Assembly: GCA_012064415.1 (NCBI GenBank)
Contig: SSNU01000319.1
Span: 62,001-126,000, forward strand
Length of the DNA stretch: 64,000 nt
Source: Gyrodactylus bullatarudis
Lineage: Eukaryota; Platyhelminthes; Monogenea; Gyrodactylidea; Gyrodactylidae
Reading direction: 5' to 3'
This document shows, in pieces, positions 59,901 to 64,000 of the stretch (position 1 is its first letter; each line of letters begins with the position of its first letter). A program made the translations under genes and the position numbers. Below the pieces are notes generated by a model. The model saw only the letters and a program-made list of their open reading frames with translations, had not been told where the DNA came from and did no database searches.

Positions 59901-62900
59901 GAGATGATCCATTTGGAATTCGGACATTCTGAGACTTTCAACATTAGCATAAGGTGTATCACATCGCAATGCAAGAATTAGCACCTTTACTAGCTCATTT
60001 AAGGACTCATTCTGGAGAAATTTGCTCTCGACAAAGATTTGATCGATTTGACATGCCCTCAGAGTATCAATGCTATACTTTCTGGCAGTATTCTCAGTAA
60101 TATTGTTATTTACAAGTGTGTGTTTCTGAATAAAGTTTAGCATTATCACAACAGGGCTAGGTAATCCATCAGCGTCAGGAGTCAAACCTGCAGAGTTGCT
60201 TGTTGATGATATTGAATTTTGTGTATTTGGAGATGGAGAATGCGTATTTTCTTTGTCTTTGGCCTCTTCGTTATTCGAGCTCGGATAAAAGTAGGAATAG
60301 AAGCTGCTTATAATTCCCGTTTCAGAGCTTATGGGAAAAAAAATAAATAAATTCATTGAAAATAATATCTTACAAATTATGAAAGAAGTATAGTAAAAGT
60401 TGAAAATTAGAATATATGTGAGCTGAAAAAACACCAAAACTCTTCAATAAATAGCAATAGTGAAGAGAAAAGTGAAAAAGCTCACATAGGCCAGGGTAAT
60501 TGAAGATTATAAGAGTAATTTTTCTGAGCACACAGGTTTGGTTTGATGATGAAGTGATGGATGAAGAATTTCTCCTTCACCCATAAATCTGTGCTGTCAT
60601 CACCCGCATTTTTATACAAAATTATTCTTATAATCAGGGCATCCAAAAATATGCCAATTTTTTTGGAATATATTCCCTAAAATATTCTACATAAACATGC
60701 TTTTTATATGCCAAAAAATCTGTGAAAATGCTAGAAATAATTTATTTTTTTTTAAATTCAATCAGTATTCTTAGCATAAATTTCTATTTCTGGGCAAAAT
60801 TTGTTAACAAGCTTATCACTTGTGTTGATTTTTTGGATGATCTTTAAATATGCTTAGAAACTTTATGTTAAGACGATTCACTAGAAAGTGACGAATGAAA
60901 AGCTCTTATTTCTTATTGGATGATCCTAAAACTCATTTAAAGTAAGAAACCCTATGGACAATTCTTGATTATCTGAACTATCTATTGGAAACAAGATTAA
61001 ATATTATTTACTATACACAAAATGAGAGAAGGCTTGTGTTTTTCATTCAATTAGTCTGATTAAATTCATGTTGACATCAAAATAGTCTAAAAATATTCTT
61101 TATTCACTAAGGCTGAAAATAATCAAAAATATTCCAAATATGCTAAAGCATAATTTTGGATGCCCTGCTTATAATCTTCAATTACCCTGGCCTATGTGAA
61201 CTTTTTTACTTTTCCCTTCCCTATTGCTATTTATTGAAGAGTTTTGGTGTTTTTTCAGCTCACATATATTCTAATTTTCAACTTTTACTATACTTCTTTC
61301 ATAATTTGTAAGATATTATTTTCAATGAATTTAAAACTTTATCATTATTTATAAGTCACTACTGATGAACCATAAAGAAATGTACGTTTAGTGAATAAAA
61401 AATCTTTTGTTATACATCTACAAATATGATTTTAAGCGGATTTTTGGACGTTTTTGATAAATTACGTGAATCATATCAACGCCAAAATTTAGTTAAAATA
61501 AAAATATTAGTATTAGTGGTCCTATCAAAATTTACCCCTTGTCATTTTTGCTCTTTTTCTTGAGCAGCTTCGGCCTCTTTGGACCAGATGAAGTTATCTT
61601 GACCTCGTGACATTCAGGAAGATGTGCAAAGTCATCGGTCATGACGAATGAATCCGGTAGTAGATCAGCCTTGAACAATTGCAGTAGACAATCGAAAATC
61701 GGACCCCAGCCGTCTCTAATTTGATTTGCATAGTCTAGTGCCATGGTGAAAACTAGGCTGGCGGCTAGTCTTGTCTTGTTATTTCGACCAAAGGAGAAGA
61801 TCATTTGTTCTGGTGTCTGAATGAAATTATATAATCAATATCAAACCTCTTATCGTTTCAAAGGCATAAATAGAAAAGTTAAATGTGCTTTTGTCAACGT
61901 AATCCATCACCATGAGTAATCAATTGTACTTTAGTGAGTGAAATAAAGATTATTTTGTAGATCTTACCTTTTTTTGGACAATTTTCTAATGATATCAAAA
62001 GTGATAAGCAATCAAGATGATAAATTTTGAAGGAAACTTGTTAATCCAACGATGAGAGAAGATGATTTTTAACATAAAAAATATAGCATACTTGGAAAAA
62101 GAATTGAATTTCTTACCTTGGAAACATCAAAGAGGGAAGTGAACTTGCAGAGGGTGATAATTAAATTGTCAATAACATTTGTCTGACCGTAATGGGAAGC
62201 GATTCGAGCAACTTTTGTAAAGCCAATGATTGTCTTTTTAAGGACAATCGGATTACTTGTTTTGTCAAAGATTGTTGAAATGGCTGAGACAGTAGGACCC
62301 CAGAGGACTTTGAAGATGGCAGAGTCGAAATAATTGCCATTCTCATAATGACGATAGGAGGCAACCTCTCGGAATGCACTCCTCCTCATGATGACCTGGA
62401 AAAGTTTTATAAAATTTATTTCAGATACAGTAGTTAAGAAACTTTGGTAAATTAATTACCTTCCATAGATAGTTATCTCTAACTTGTCCTGCCTGTTCAC
62501 TAGGCATGATTATTTCATTTAAATGAATGCTTTGGTAGATTTTGGCCAAGACTTCTTGGTCAAAATCGTTTCCACCATTCATACCCTTGAGGTTTCTCTG
62601 GAAAGCGGCCATATTCATGGGAACGTTTTGTTTCTTTGAGTTTGGATTATGCTGGTCTGTATTGAGCATTAGGATTGCATAGCTTAATGTGAATACTGAG
62701 TCAACATTGGCAAAGACATTTGGATTTGAAACGACCCATTGCTCGGAAAAGTATTCGATAAGATGCTGAATTAAGGGAGCCTCACCTGGCAAACGAAAGG
62801 CCTCCAAATACACTCTTATTGCATCATCTATGGCCATGTTTTCAAAGTTGAGCTTTCTATGAGAGTTAGAGAATTATTTCCAAGTTGATCCGGAGTATAA

Positions 62901-64000
62901 AATTTTATATCTCACTTGACAAATTGATTGAGAACGGCCGAGTTCTTCCTGTTTGAGATATAATCACCAATGGCCTTCTTATCGAGACGTGGGTTTTCTG
63001 TAAGGAATTTCGCCATATCCTCTGGGTCAAAAGGCTTTTTGAGAATACCATGTTCTTGTAGATAGGCAATTCCATCACTAGGTTTTGCATTAAACTTTTC
63101 AGTGCCAGTGATTAAACTCATCTTGAATTCGGTCATTTGTTTGATATCCTCTAAGGATGGGACAGATTCGACGTGTTTTACAAGTAAATGGCGGTTCTGT
63201 TTGTGCTCCCCATTGGGTTCATCCTAAAATCATTGTGTAATTGACAGAGTGGGAAAAGTTAAACTTTAAAACAAACTTTCTTTTCCTCATTATAGTTCCT
63301 GGAGATAATCTCAATTATGGAGAGTAACACTTCAAGGTTGGCAATATGATAGGGATTTTGTTTCTGGACAGGATATGAATTTTTCGACAATGTCTCAGCA
63401 ATAATCATCAGAATAGACTGGGTATAAGGAGAACAGTCGTAGTTTAAAAATAGCTCATTCATCATTCCAGGTAGGAGGAGTAGTTGGGTCAAGAAGTCCA
63501 GAGCAATTTCTTTAATATAAAAACTATGGGGAAAAGATAAGTTAAATTTTTCAATTAAAAACCTGAAATAGTAAAATAATTACTCGAATTTTTCATTTTC
63601 AATGGAAATAATGTCAACAATTCGTAATATGTAGATTTCCATCTGCAATTTGAGTTGAGATCGCATGGACTCAAATAAAAGAATGGAAAGGCGGCAGGTT
63701 GCTGTAAAAATGGAGACTTTTTCAGTATTCAATAATTGTACAAGATACTTTGTCAATTTTGATTTGATTATAAATAAAAGAGTAGGACATTTTGAAAGAG
63801 CATCAGCACCAGTTTCAAGAGCTATGGTCAGCAAATTTAAAGATGTTGATATCTGTATATCAGTATTCTTTTCCGGATTCAGTAACTCAGTCATGTATAA
63901 TAATAAATCTCGAACAACTGTTAAATTATATGGCTTAACTTGAGCATTCTGACTTGAGTTTCCATCCAGGTTATCAGAAGTATTCTCAGAGGAATTATCT
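56961..64000 (-). CDS. GBF1: GBF1-type Arf guanine nucleotide exchange factor (N-terminus outside window)
   Basis: A large multi-exon gene, cut by the right edge. The Sec7 domain lies at about 62450-63136. ITGTEKFNAKPSDGIAYLQE opens it, the catalytic glutamate is in AFRLPGEAP, and YAILMLNTDQHNPN and LKGMNGGNDF are typical of GBF1. Upstream exons 63259-63492 and 63580-63894 hold the helical DCB/HUS region. Downstream exons at about 62069-62389, 61532-61815, 59670-60330, 59269-59655, 58698-59180, 58136-58730 and 56961-58091 carry the HDS repeats and a Pro/Ser-rich tail (YIPPQMGESSGHFF). GBF1 activates Arf1 at the cis-Golgi for COPI coat assembly. Several intron borders were not individually fixed. 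A transposon-like element sits in the intron at about 60330-61530. Confidence 0.9.
60348..61333. mobile_element. Long terminal-inverted-repeat element in GBF1 intron
   Basis: Arms 60348-60513 and 61168-61333 are almost perfect reverse complements (about 165 bp; for example ATTCATTGAAAATAATATCT on the left). The inverted match resumes at about 60637 (AGGGCATCCAAAAATATGCC) against about 61120-61166, so the real arm is some 200 bp and was split on the left by an insertion. No transposase frame remains between the arms, so it is non-autonomous. Confidence 0.65.
60504..60635. mobile_element. Small nested inverted-repeat element
   Basis: Begins GATTATAAGAGTAATTTT and ends with AAAATTATTCTTATAATC, which are reverse complements with one mismatch. 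The pairing continues inward (GAGCACACAGGTTT with AAATCTGTGCTGT). It interrupts the left arm of the surrounding element, so it inserted later. Confidence 0.5.

Noticed and set aside
1..64000. CRISPR arrays, bacterial operons, phage or plasmid features
   Set aside because: None seen; the window is eukaryotic with spliced genes throughout.

Overview
This window is nuclear DNA of an animal. It is AT-rich, genes are split by GT-AG introns, and the gene set is metazoan: troponin T, an insulin-receptor-type kinase, SHANK, tetraspanin and a neuropeptide-like precursor. Splice structure sets it apart. Many introns are only 23 to 40 nt long, and several of these are proven by gap-free agreement of the spliced protein with its family (TBCA 23 nt, TIM13 25 nt, UTP18 25 nt, transaldolase 26 and 28 nt, SHANK 26 nt). 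Very short introns together with a micro-exon gene point to a flatworm-like or other fast-evolving spiralian parasite or symbiont. Dicyemid or orthonectid mesozoans are the main alternative. This placement is inference; nothing in the window names the species.

Layout. 1-7.2 kb has no recognisable host gene but holds a decayed Mutator-like (MULE) transposon with long inverted arms. 7.2-13.1 kb: PYM (-), an inverted LTR-like palindrome around an assembly gap, PDIA6 (-) divergent from UDP-glucuronate decarboxylase (+), and a tetraspanin (+). 13.3-16.2 kb: troponin T (-) with two interchangeable last exons. 16.9-20.9 kb: phosphopantothenoylcysteine decarboxylase and two tandem transaldolases (all -). 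20.9-25.2 kb is gene-poor apart from a short secreted peptide precursor (+). 25.2-27.8 kb: TIM13 (+), UTP18 (-) and mitochondrial ribosomal protein uL15m (+). 28.2-33.9 kb (-) is the most unusual locus: a micro-exon gene whose 26-exon first part I could thread from start codon to stop with every phase matching. 35.7-38.2 kb: a divergent furin/kexin-type protease (+). 38.6-45.4 kb: an insulin-receptor-type tyrosine kinase (-). 45.8-47.1 kb: mL64/CRIF1-like protein (-) divergent from TBCA (+). 47.6-56.3 kb: SHANK (+). 57-64 kb: GBF1-type Arf-GEF (-), running off the right edge.

The genes are mostly independent housekeeping or signalling loci with no operon logic. Three head-to-head pairs (PDIA6/UXS, UTP18/uL15m, mL64/TBCA) have start codons less than 200 bp apart and probably share promoters. 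Non-coding space carries several inverted-repeat elements: a family of about 300 bp MITE-like copies, a long-TIR element with a smaller one nested in it inside a GBF1 intron, the MULE remnant and LTR-like fragments.
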